Source: Branchinecta lynchi (lineage: Eukaryota; Arthropoda; Branchiopoda; Anostraca; Branchinectidae). Taken from it: 64,000 nucleotides of DNA. The stretch covers positions 744,001-808,000 of the forward strand of contig JAKZAP010000019.1 in assembly GCA_023053575.1 (NCBI GenBank), written 5' to 3'. A program made the position numbers and the translations under genes. Below, one piece after another: positions 54,834 through 64,000 of the stretch. The notes under the pieces were generated by a model. That model was not told where the DNA came from, searched no databases, and saw only the letters and a list, made by a program, of their open reading frames with translations. Position 1 is the first letter of the stretch. The number at the start of each line of letters is the position of its first letter.

Positions 54834-55866
54834 ATAATAATAATAATTCCTTTATTCTCCATAATAGCATAAGAAACACGCTAGCTTCGGATAGTCAATT
54901 ACATGTTAATATACTTCTTTTCAACACACTTAAAAAAAAAAAAAACAGCCTCAGGAATTAAAGTTACGTACAAAATAAGGTACAAATGAAGACAAGTACC
55001 GGTCAGTCGAATTTACAGGTGGCAGGCTTAGCTTTTGAAGACCGATTGACCGTGTAAACTGCCTAGTACAGGACTTCGGTCGTAAATCTGACACATATTC
55101 AGGCAAAATATCTCTGTGAGTTTCAGACGACAGACATTTGAACCCAAATTTCATCGTCAGGGCATGTCTTCTTTCTTTAAGGGTCGGTAGACATAATACA
55201 CTAAGACTATCTTCATAGGAAACATACTGGGCCCCTAAAATGATTTTGCACGCTCGCTTTTGGATACCCTCGAGCTTATCACTCAGAGTCGAGGTGAGGC
55301 CAGGGTGCCACACCGGACAAGCGTATTCCGCATTTGGCCTAATGTAAGTGCAGAAAATAGACCTCAGTTGCTTGGGAGGAATCGCGAATCGACGTAACGC
55401 GGCAAACGACCGTAATAACAGAGCGCATATCTGAACTATGGCCATGACGTGGGATTGCCATTTCAGGTCGCTCTCAACTGTAACGCCAAGGATTTTAACC
55501 TTGTCCTGAACAGTGAGGCCGATATCTTCAACAGGTGGAAATTCACGCTTTAAAAACGACACTCTCATTACAACACTTTTAGGTAGGCTTACTGTTAACT
55601 TAACATCATCAAGGTCACGCGTCAGTGTAGAAAATATCTGTGAGAGTGGAGGCTGGGTCGACTGTGACGATAAAATTCGTAGCGCGAGACTGGACAGGTC
55701 GTCAGCGAACTTATAACGATTCAACAGACTTTTTAAAACTCGATTAAAAACTATAAGAAAAAGAATTGGTCCAAGCTTCGTCCCCTGAGGCGCGCCGCAA
55801 AAAATTTGGAGAAAGGACGAAACCTGATCTTTATCCAACATAACGCACTGTTGCCGACCCGTTAAG
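54834..55866 (-). mobile_element. 5'-truncated LINE with (ATT)n tail inside R1
   Basis: The plus strand reads AATAATAATAATAATAATTCC at the 3' end of the element (left) and R1 on the right resumes with AATAATATTCAGCTGACG. AATAAT occurs at both junctions and may be the target duplication, merged with the tail. Confidence 0.8.
54951..55865 (-). CDS. LINE RT, C-terminal two-thirds (5'-truncated)
   Basis: An open frame of about 304 codons from the R1 junction to the stop. It starts inside RT with LTGRQQCVMLDKDQVSSFLQ, then IFCGAPQGTKLGPILFLIVF (usual form GVPQGS.LGP), the catalytic box KFADDLSSLA near 55705-55735, KILGVTVESDLKWQSHV, FCTYIRPNAEYACPVWHPGL, LEGIQKRACKIILG and a tail ending YFVRNFNS. 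It is intact over its length but lacks the N-terminal half of RT and the endonuclease, so it cannot work alone. This order is typical of CR1/L2/Jockey-type LINEs. Confidence 0.9.
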   Translation of the reverse strand, partial: LTGRQQCVMLDKDQVSSFLQIFCGAPQGTKLGPILFLIVFNRVLKSLLNRYKFADDLSSLALRILSSQSTQPPLSQIFSTLTRDLDDVKLTVSLPKSVVMRVSFLKREFPPVEDIGLTVQDKVKILGVTVESDLKWQSHVMAIVQICALLLRSFAALRRFAIPPKQLRSIFCTYIRPNAEYACPVWHPGLTSTLSDKLEGIQKRACKIILGAQYVSYEDSLSVLCLPTLKERRHALTMKFGFKCLSSETHRDILPEYVSDLRPKSCTRQFTRSIGLQKLSLPPVNSTDRYLSSFVPYFVRNFNS

Positions 55867-55930
55867 AATAATATTCAGCTGACGTACCCAGTTGTACTGT
55901 GAAATATGACTCGCAGTCAGCTTGAGTGAA
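55867..55930. repeat. R1 copy split by a LINE, right piece
   Basis: ATTCAGCTGACGTACCCAG, TGTACTGTGAAATATGACTC, GCAGTCAGCTTGAG complete the R1 copy begun at 54655. Confidence 0.8.
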
Positions 55931-56612
55931 GGAATAGTTAGAAATGTAGATATGGTACAGGTTATTTGATGAACTTGACTTGAAGGGATATACAAGGATA
56001 TAGAGGACGTGCTGTGAGTTCTTGGTTCGGATGGATAATTCGGCCGGAATTTTCTAAAGTCGGAACGTTCTCAATAACCTGATTAGGGGTCAAATCAGAC
56101 GGTGAATTATTTTCTTCCTTCAGCCCGTCAGAGCTTTTAAAATGGTATTTTCAAAGAAGGAATTTTTTCGAAACAAACACTAATGACACATACTGACCAA
56201 GGGCTATTGCTCAGTGTTGAACAAAAACATAAAAATATTATAGCTGGGATATTTTTTTTTTAAATCTTGAATCAAGAAGAAACTCGGGCGGAACCCGATA
56301 GAAACTGGGGGTTTCGGCACGGACCAGTATGAACCAGGAAAGCTCTTAGGGTGTTGTCATATTAAAGAGAATATAAACTTTTTCGGTTACTGATAGATAA
56401 TTTGGGCTTCACCTTAATATAGCTGGGGAAACCGGTAGCTGGAACTCGATTTGCAGATGCAGAAGAGTTAATCCAGAATTCCCAGTAGATACAGTTTTTG
56501 TTCTCAAGATTCTACCTTAACCGACTCCTTTGAAACTATGCGTTTACAAAATATTGCACTTGCAAAGCTGGGTCAGATGGAAGTGACGGTCAAAAGTATT
56601 TTTTTTTTTCAC
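55931..56612. other. Anonymous DNA; end duplicated after R2
   Basis: The last ~75 bp (ATTGCACTTGCAAAGCTGGG, GGAAGTGACGGTCAAAAGT, T run, CACTTTT) recur just right of the R2 copy at 57650-57710. Nothing else recognised. Confidence 0.5.
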
Positions 56613-57636
56613 TTTTTGGGATCCCAAAACGTAAGTGGAGGGATACCTATGACATCGCAAAAGTTGTCTGTCCGTCCGTCTGTCCGTCTGTGCGCGTTAT
56701 AACTCTCGAAGGGAATGAGATATTTTGATGAAACTTGGCGTGAGAATTCATTGGGTCAAGGGTAAGGTCAAGTTCGTAGATGGGCTCTGTAGCCCTACAT
56801 TTAGGGGTGGAGGAGGGGTTCAAATTAAGGGACAAACAAAATATTTTTAAACAGCTAATGTGATAGTTGATTATGGTGTAAGAAGGCATACTGAGCACGA
56901 TAGTGAAAACCATTTTCTCGCCGGACAAGTAGTTCGTCGGAATCCGACAAAAACCGGAAAGTTTTATATGAAGTTGATTAAATGATTGATTTAGGGGTAA
57001 AAAGACATTCCGAACACGATGGTGAAAACCATTTTGTCTCCGAACAAATAGTTCGTCCGGAATCCGGCAAAATCGGAAAGCTGGTTAAAAGTAAAAGTTT
57101 CATTTGAAGTTGATTACATATTCGATCTAGAGGTAAAAAGACATGCTGAGCACGATGGTGAAAACCATTTTCTCGCCGGACAACTAGTTCGCCCGGAATC
57201 CGGCCAAAACCGGAAAACTCGTTTAAAGCAAAAGTTTGATTAGATCACAGATCAAGCGGTAAGAAGAGAGGCTAAGTCTGTATATGACCATCATTTTTTA
57301 ACCGGACATATAATTAGAAGTAAAAGTCAAACTTTTATTCAAAGTTGATTAGATGTTGTATTTGTTCCAACAGCAACGACGCTGGATTTTTTTTTGATTT
57401 TTTTTTTGCTGGACTAGTAGTTTGCTCGGAATTCGGGTGAAACCGGAAACTTGGCAGAAGTAAAGCAGAAAGTCTCGGTCAGTATTGTCAAAATAGATAT
57501 GACTTATAGAGGTATTTCTGAACTTCGTTTTCTCTGATGATTAACCTGGCGAAGACTGGATCTGGCGAAGACAAGACCCTGTTGTCCGAATCAGATATTA
57601 GATTTTTGGGATCCCATCGACACCTTTGGTCTCGTT
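56613..57636 (+). repeat. R2 family, full-length copy
   Basis: TTTTTGGGATCCCAAAACGT to GGGATCCCATCGACACCTTT. Three internal units with CGATGGTGAAAACCATTTT at about 56900, 57020 and 57155 show the ~130-bp period. 1,024 bp; no coding capacity. Confidence 0.9.
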
Positions 57637-57689
57637 GGTCAAGATAATCCAAAATTGCAAGGCTGGGTCAGAGGATGGAAGTGATGGTC

Positions 57690-59165
57690 AAACGTTTTTT
57701 TTCACTTTTCGGTTAAGATACGCACTTTAAGGGTGCTAAAAATTAACTTCTAAGCGAAACCCTTGAGGCAAAAAGGATCATGTAGGCTACTCAGGGCGAT
57801 CGTGAAAAAATGAATTTTGCTTAAAAGTATTTTTTGTAATTTGCGGTTAAGATGAGTTCTTTAAGGGATGGTCTGATCGGAGAATTGACGAAGTCTAACC
57901 CAATGATGTCAAGTTTCTAATGCTCAAGCAAAATTTTGTCGTCCTAGCACATCTCCCGATCACCAGAAATCCAGCCCCCCCCCCCCCCTACAGCCCTTGG
58001 TACCCAAATCTGGTTTCATCCTGATCGCTCCACTCTATGCGTGTCACAAAATTTCCGGTTCTCCCCTCCGACCCCCTCCTCCCCAGTTCATCGGATCTGG
58101 TCCAGACTTGAAATGGGACAGCTGAGACAAGAGGTCTTTCAAGATATCAAATTTCATTAAGACCCGATAACCCGTTCGAAAGTTATGCATGTCACTAATT
58201 TCCGGATTCTGCCGTCTCCCCCTCCGCCCACGATGGTCAGATCGGGCGAGTGACTGTTTCCAAGATATCCTGGTCGGGACCCTGATATGCCCAGAGGCGT
58301 TACTAGGGGGACGAGGCATTTACCGACTGGCTGGTAATTTTCACCGAATTTTTCTGCAGAAAAAACGACTGTTTTCAACAATAAAAATGACATTTTTGAA
58401 AAAAATCGACTGATATTCCGAAAAATCTACAGATTTTCAGAAAAAATTAATATTTTGACGAAAAATCGACTAATTTTCAGAAATACCGACTGTTTTCATG
58501 AAAAAAAATCAACTGTTTTAACGAAAAATCGGTATTTTTTTACCGACTGACCGACGGCATTGGGGAGGGGGCGTCCCCCCTCCCCCCCCCCCAGTCGTGG
58601 CGCCTCTGGATATGCCTGCCAAGTTTTAACGTCCTAGCCCACCTGGAAGTACATTAACTACGGATCGCCGGAATTCCGGAACTCCCCTCCAACTCCCTCC
58701 ACAGTGTCCAAATCCGGTCCAGTTCTGTCAGTTATTTATCTAGAGCTTGTGCCTGTTCTTTCCACCAAGTTTCATCCCGATCGCTCCACTCTGAGAGTTT
58801 CACACGATTTCCGGTTCCCCTTCCAACTCCCCACAGATTCGTCGGATCCGGTCCGGACCGTGAGAAATCTCAGAAAGGAGGTCTTTCCAGATATCAAGTT
58901 TCATTAAGATCCGATCACCCATTCGAAAGTTATGCCTGCCACGAATTTCCGGATTCCGCCGTCTCCCCCTCCCCCCACGATTGTCGGCGGGGTAAGTGAC
59001 TATTTCCAAGTTAGTTTGGTCGGGTCCCTAATATGCCTGCTAAGTTTCATCGTCCTAGAACATCTGGAAGTACCCTAACTCGCAAACACCGGACCGACCG
59101 ACTGACTGACCGACGGAAAAGTGATCGGTATATGGCACATGTCCGGAAGTCAAGTGCCATACAAA
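57690..59165 (-). repeat. R3 family copy carrying a hAT-type MITE
   Basis: On minus it begins with the hairpin (GGCACTTGAC, GACATGTGCC arms; 59133-59162) and GTCGGTCAGTCAGTCGGTC, then GATGAAACTTAGCAGGC and tandem units. The far end holds GTTAAGATG.GC/AG.ACTTTAAGGG modules also seen at 62560-62820. A hAT MITE occupies 58292-58608. C runs at about 57967 and 58580 correspond to G runs of other copies. Confidence 0.85.
58292..58608. mobile_element. hAT-type MITE with perfect 8-bp duplication
   Basis: Ends CAGAGGCGTTAC and inverted CAGAGGCGCCAC; flanks GATATGCC at 58284-58291 and 58609-58616 are identical. Removing the element restores R3 (CCTGATATGCCTGCCAAG). The interior repeats GAAAAATCGACTG and TTTTCAGAAA motifs and has a GGGGGCGTCCCCC palindrome near its right end. 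Confidence 0.9.
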
Positions 59166-59203
59166 AATTACAGACTATCCATCCCAGCTGTTTTACCCGC
59201 GCG

Positions 59204-59795
59204 AGGTAGGTAGGTAGGTTTTTATTTTTAACCAAAAACATTAAAAATAAAATAAAATAACACTACTAATATCCCATTGCAGCAAAAAGAAAGTCCTAAG
59301 GACTTGTGCTGCAATTTATTAATACTACTTGTATCTAATAAATAAATAACTAAACATAACAACTTATTATCCACCTAGCCTATGACTTAGATACCAAACA
59401 ATTAAACGTGAACACTACATGCAACAAGAATCCTTAATATTTACTCATTACCAGTTTCAGCCCCACCCGAAGAACTGTGAAAAAAAAAAAAAGAAAAAAA
59501 AAAGAAGAAACAGACCACATACCCTTCAACTCGTATTAATTAAGTGGAAAGTTTTCAGTTTCTTTTTAAATCCGTATAAAGTGGCAGACTCCCTGATGCT
59601 AGACGGCAGATTATTCCAAACAGAAGGCCCCAGATTATGAATCATATAAGATGATCTAACTGTTTTTCTTTTTTCATTAGTTAAAAACTGTGCATTTCTA
59701 GTATCATAATTGTGGTGCTCCTGATTCATAGAAAAATAATCATGGAAATAATCAGGATATCGAGGCCCCTTAGTTTTCCTGTGAAACACGGAGAG
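59204..59795 (-). mobile_element. LINE 3' end with (ACCT)n tail
   Basis: GAGGTAGGTAGGTAGGTTTTTATTTT on plus is, on minus, a 3' UTR ending (ACCT)n. The coding part at 59526-59789 is the end of ORF2. 5' truncation falls near 59790-59800. Confidence 0.8.
59526..59789 (-). pseudogene. LINE ORF2 C-terminal fragment
   Basis: Reads HHNYDTRNAQFL, KTVRSSYMIHNLGPSVWNNL and PSSIRESATLYGFKKKLKTF, the conserved tail HNY.TR......G..VWN.LP..I......FKK.LK of CR1/L2/Jockey LINEs. About 87 codons, open to its stop. Any start codon shown inside it is not a real initiation site. Confidence 0.85.
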
Positions 59796-59942
59796 AATTG
59801 CACAACCAGTCTTTCTGGCCAGTGTGCTAATGATGCAAAAAGTGGGAGTATGATCCCTTTAAAAAAGAACCAGACCTGATCGGACAAGGCTGAAATATTT
59901 GAAACAAACGAACCCATGCCTACGTAACTTTTAAACTTTGGT

Positions 59943-60621
59943 TTAAAGTTCAATGGGCACATCAAACTACCCCAATCCCACTCTGTAACAACCCAGGAAC
60001 AATGCTTACCCCCTAGATCAGCAGCTTTTTCAACAGTTTCCTCTCTGTGATATTTCAAAGCGTATTTTTTTGGGCCAGTACATGCTCAATTTACTAGCTT
60101 GGACAAAGATAAAAGTGATGTTTCTTGAAATACCTCGTAGATCTTTATTTTATGCATAAATCAGCTTGTATAATTCAGATTTGAATAAGTTATTTGTTTT
60201 CGAATGATTTTTGTAGCTATGTTTTTTTTTTATAAGCTTATTGCATATTCTGATACATTTTTTAAAGCAAGGTAATCAAACTTCACAACCCTATTCCAAA
60301 AAGAAAAACTTGTATGAGGCACTTTAAGCCATGGAACTTCTGATGAAACACTGGAACAATCACTTAAACTGCATCTGCGGCTTGACTTTGGTGACATCTC
60401 AAATACATCCTTTTTTATCAAGCATTGCTGGGAGTTTTCGAATTTCATGCCACGATATCCCAGCTCCTAAGATTTGGATCGTCGAAATGCCAGAGAGGTA
60501 AAGACAAGGGATAACAAGAAAACGGCCGATTTTCATAGCGCCTTCTAAGGGAAGTCGGAAATGTTTATTTGTGAAGCATTTAATACAAAGTCAAGCATTA
60601 GAAGTGTCCATTGTGCTTTAA
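59943..60621 (-). mobile_element. R4 element copy 3, TTAA-flanked
   Basis: 679 bp, inverse of copy 1, with TTAA at 59943-59946 and 60618-60621. The 70-codon ORF has a stop at codon 7 in this copy. Confidence 0.82.
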
Positions 60622-61644
60622 CAGGCTAGAACTAGCCAGAAACTAGTATATCAAACAACAATCCTTCCTCGAATTCTTCTCTCTCTCTCCATCTCTGTAA
60701 GGTTTTTCATTTTTTTCATCCATCAGACCGCTTTACTACAAACAAACATGAGCTCACTGTAAGCCGACTATTTTCCAAAAATCACTTCTAAATCCCGCGT
60801 CTTCAGTGGGAATTGCTCCAGCCCCCTTCCAAATCCCTTGGAGCTATCTCTAGATTTCCCCATTTGTTCCTGCTCTTGTTTAACCTAAAGATTTGCAATT
60901 CCTTACGGGAGATTCGAAAGCCTCCCTTGAAACCGTATCCAATGTATTTTTTCTTGAATGGTAGGAAACTCGGGATACTCTGACGCCACAGGGATATCTC
61001 AGCAGAAATTAATTGCAGTCGCAGCAGCGCTATTAGCGACACACCTAGGGAGTGATAAATCATCTTGTCAGAAGTAATTCGTAGAAAAATCTATGAAAAT
61101 AGTTACGTGGTAGGCTCTGACTTACAAGACAACCGAGGTAAACACAACCGAATAGTAGTATGTTCCAGCGGAAAGAGGGAGAAAGAGGACCGGAACGGAA
61201 CTGAGCGGTAAGGAGAAAGGAACCGGACTGGAATACACGATTTCTGGTTCTGTACCGACGGAATTTCGCCAAATACGGGAACGAACATAGTCCGTTCCGG
61301 TAAAGTTGACAGGAAAATCAACGGGATTCCGCCGACAGAGACACGGAAATCTTCCATTCCGGTCAATTTGACAGGAAAACCAGCGGAATCCCACCGATTT
61401 TCCGTTGCAATCGGGACGGAACACAGGAATTCCGGTCTGCTTTTTCCTATTGGAGTATAAGACATAGATTGATCATCCCAGATAATAACCAGTCATTGGT
61501 TTAATAAATTATTTAACCCTTAGGGTTCAAGTAATGTTGTTAAGCCTGCGAGTCGTAGAACCACGCCGGAATTAAAAGTCTAGGCAGAAATGGTCTGGAC
61601 ATTTAAGAGCTTTCAGGTGGCAGACAAATAAGCACAGCCATATA
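60622..61644. other. Anonymous DNA with an internal ~75-bp duplication
   Basis: Within 61150-61440, GACAGGAAAATCAACGGGAT.CCGCCGA and GACAGGAAAACCAGCGGAATCCCACCGA blocks repeat. The three minus frames here overlap and are not recognised. Confidence 0.4.
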
Positions 61645-61785
61645 CTTTTTTTACGGTGCAAAACGGAGAAGCCTGAAGAGGACCCTTGTCAAGAAGGGCC
61701 AAAGTATAGCTGTAATAAAATGTAGCTGACTTATCCGTTTTGCACCGTCAAATATGGTTCGCAGTCAGCTTGGGTTGAAGGAACA
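61645..61785. repeat. R1 compact foldback copy
   Basis: ACGGTGCAAAACGGA and, inverted, TCCGTTTTGCACCGTCAAAT flank CTGAAGAGGACCCTTGTCAA and GAAGGGCCAAAGTATAGC; right side continues CAGTCAGCTTGGGTTGAAGG. Confidence 0.82.
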
Positions 61786-62364
61786 TCTAACAGTCATATG
61801 TGATGAGTTTGCGGCTGAAACGGTTCATTGATTGACCAATATTTTGGTTTCTGTTGTTTTGATAACGGCCTCCTTTCATAGGGCTTTTCTAGTTACCTTT
61901 TTACTTACTTGACAAGTACGTATATGCGTAGCTGATAAACAACTCGACATGATATTGATTTGTATTTATAGGAAAATAAACATCATAATACAAAATATAA
62001 AACAAAACTAAAAACAAAAATGTGGGGGCGTATAAGCGGGCGAGGAGGATATCGGGAATTAATTTAATTTTCAATAAAAGTTACCTCACAAACTTTTGAG
62101 TTCTTTTTTCATGGGTAGTATCAGTATCTCCCTGGATGTATTTAGTCGTCAAAGGAGTTAAATTGGTAACCTTCTAACATTTGCAACGTGTAGATTACCC
62201 CAGCCAAAGAGGCATTACTAGCCGGTATATTTTGGGGAAAGCCACGGTGCTTCCACTTCACAGTTTCAAAAATCAGTCAAAGGTTGCTAAAGATCAGGAG
62301 ATTAGTGGTAGATACGAACAAAACATGGGTAGAGAAGGTGAAATTTTCGCTGAAACAGTCTCTA
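61786..62364. other. Anonymous DNA
   Basis: No feature seen; A-rich patches near 61975-62020. Confidence 0.35.
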
Positions 62365-63735
62365 ACAAGAGCTAGAAGCTCATATGGCACTTGTCAGAAT
62401 GGATAAAATGATGAAAGTATGAATGTATGAATAAAGTATGAGTTTTGTTTTGATCTATTTTAAGGAAAAGGCTTCAGATAAGAATGATCATGGGCCCTTT
62501 GAAATCACGCAAATGTATGGTTTGGTAAAAAGTGTTTTATTTGTGCACTTGGCTGTGATGATGCGCACTTTAAGGGTGCTAGAAATTCATCTGTAATCAA
62601 AACCATTGAGACAAAAATTATCCCGAAACCTTTACGATCGTGAATATATATGGTTTGATCGAACTTATTTTTTTTTTCGGTAAAGATGCTCACTTTAAAG
62701 ATGCTAGAAATTCCCTTAAGACAAAACTGATTATGAGCTCATGGGGATCATGGAAATATATATTGCGCTTAGAAGTATTTTTTGTACTATGCTGTTAAGA
62801 TGAGTACTATAAGTGATGATCGGGTCTGGGAAGTGACAATTTGTAAACAAATTTGTCAAGTTTGCATTTTTCAGCCAGGATTCATCATCCTAGCATATCT
62901 GAAAGTACCTTAACTCCGATTACCGGTCCCCCCCCCCCCCCTCCAAGTCCCCCCAGAGTGCCCGAATTCGGTCCGGTTCTGTCACTGATGTATCTAGGGC
63001 TTATGCTTGTTCTTCCCACCAAGTGTCATCCCAATCGCTGTACTCAAAGCGTGTCACAAAATGTCCAGTCCCCTCCCCCCAGAAAATGAGTGGATCCTGT
63101 CTGCACTTGAAATGGAACATCTGAGACATGAGTTCTTTCCAAATATCAATTTCCATTAAGATCCGATCGCCCCTTTAATAGTTGGACATACATCAAGATT
63201 CCGGATTACCCCTCCCTTCACTACCCCCACGATTGGTCGAATCCGAGAAATGACTGTTCTTGAGTTAGAATGATCGACTTCCTGCAATGCCTGCCAAGTT
63301 TCATTGTCCTAGCACAAGTGTAAGTATCTTAACTCGGAATCACCGGAATTTTGGAACTCTTCCTTCAACTTCCCCCACAATGCCCAGATCCGGTCCGGTC
63401 TTGTCAACTGTCTATCTAGGGCTTGTGCTTGTTCTTTCCACGAAGTTTCCCGAACGTCCACTCTGAACATGTCACGCGAATTCCCTCCCCCCCTCTAACT
63501 CCCCCCATAGTCACAAGATCCGTTCCGGACTGTGACATCTGAAACACGAGATCTTTTAAACATCAAGTTTTGTTAAGATCCGATTCCCCGTTCAAAAGTT
63601 ATACGGATTCCCCCGCCCTCAACTCCCCCCACGGTGGTTGGATCGGGGAAATGACTATTTCCAAGTTCGTTTGCTCGGGTCTCTAATATGCCTGCCATGT
63701 TTCAAGCACTCTTGGAAGTACCTTAACTCGCGGAC
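62365..63735 (-). repeat. R3 family copy, hairpin end missing
   Basis: On minus the right terminus is CAAGTGCCATATGAGCTTCT then AGCTCTTGTT (plus 62369-62395). Two GTTAAGATG/TTTAAAGATGCTAG modules follow at 62560-62820, then tandem R3 units with CATCCTAGCATATCTG, GGTCCGGTTCTGTCA, CCAAGTTTCATTGTCCTAGC. The copy stops at about 63735 before the hairpin. C runs at 62928-62942 and 63484-63490. Confidence 0.82.
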
Positions 63736-63886
63736 AATCACCAAAATAAATTAATTTGGTGATTTTTTTTACAATAAATTCCGTGTTCAAAACATTCAGA
63801 ACTGCACATGCCTGTTCAAACATATTCATTTGTACTGATTCCTTCTTGGACTGAAAAAAAAAACTAAGCCTTCCTTGAGATTGTAT

Positions 63887-64000
63887 AACAAGACCTAAGG
63901 TTTGGATGGGATCCCAAAAATCTAGTATTTGATCCAGACAACTGGGTCTTGTCTTCGCCACTGGGTCTTGTCTTCGCCAGATCCAGTATTCCCCAGGTTA
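63887..64000 (-). repeat. R2 copy running off the window
   Basis: ACAAGACCTAAGGTTTGGAT, GGGATCCCAAAAATCTAGTA and two CTGGGTCTTGTCTTCGCCA units are the R2 right end in minus orientation; the rest lies outside. Confidence 0.8.

Noticed and set aside
1..64000. CRISPR arrays, operons or other prokaryotic systems
   Set aside because: Tandem arrays have no unique spacers, and all recognisable proteins are eukaryotic retroelement proteins.

Overview
This window looks like nuclear DNA of an invertebrate animal, taken from a repeat-dense, gene-poor region. It holds a Ty3/gypsy LTR retrotransposon, many fragments of LINE-type (CR1/Jockey/L2-like) non-LTR retrotransposons with microsatellite tails, and short non-autonomous DNA transposons with TA, TTA, TTAA or 8-bp target duplications. 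It also holds several dispersed non-coding repeat families and several satellites. No bacterial-type operon and no complete host gene is visible. The species cannot be named from the sequence. The LTR element has the pol domain order first described for Gmr1-like elements of deuterostomes, which is only a weak taxonomic hint.

Layout. 1-4.3 kb: 3' part of a Gmr1-like LTR element (protease, integrase, RT, RNase H, then a small basic ORF preceded by a good splice acceptor). 4.4-9.3 kb: repeat fragments, a LINE 3' end, a 300-bp satellite of five units, and a diverged ~125-bp satellite split by a TA-flanked MITE. 9.3-21.5 kb: mostly anonymous AT-rich DNA with scattered repeats and MITEs. 21.5-24 kb: a minus-strand LINE that landed in a foldback repeat and was itself hit by a MITE. 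24-28.9 kb: a hAT-type MITE, a repeat with a 16-bp minisatellite, and a large imperfect palindrome. 28.9-31.6 kb: the best-preserved LINE, with a 9-bp target duplication, lying just upstream of a possible first coding exon. 31.6-47.5 kb: MITEs, LINE scraps and large non-coding repeats. 48-49.5 kb: a 24-bp minisatellite that is open in several frames on both strands. 50-64 kb: very long tandem-structured non-coding elements, two hAT-type MITEs, two LINE 3' ends and a third copy of a TTAA-flanked family.

Repeat family names used below (mine, defined from this window only). R1: foldback family with the core CGGTGCAAAACGGATA and its reverse complement. R2: ~0.9-1.06 kb family with a palindromic TTTTGGGATCCC motif at both ends. 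R3: 1.3-2.4 kb family with AAGTGCCATAT at both ends, a hairpin at one end and internal tandem units rich in G runs. R4: 677-679 bp TTAA-flanked family. R5: GTAGTAGTA-rich foldbacks. R6, R7, R8: two-copy families. The copies are nested within each other, so insertion order can be read in several places. R2 and R3 share an unusual common architecture and are the best candidates for something not yet properly described.
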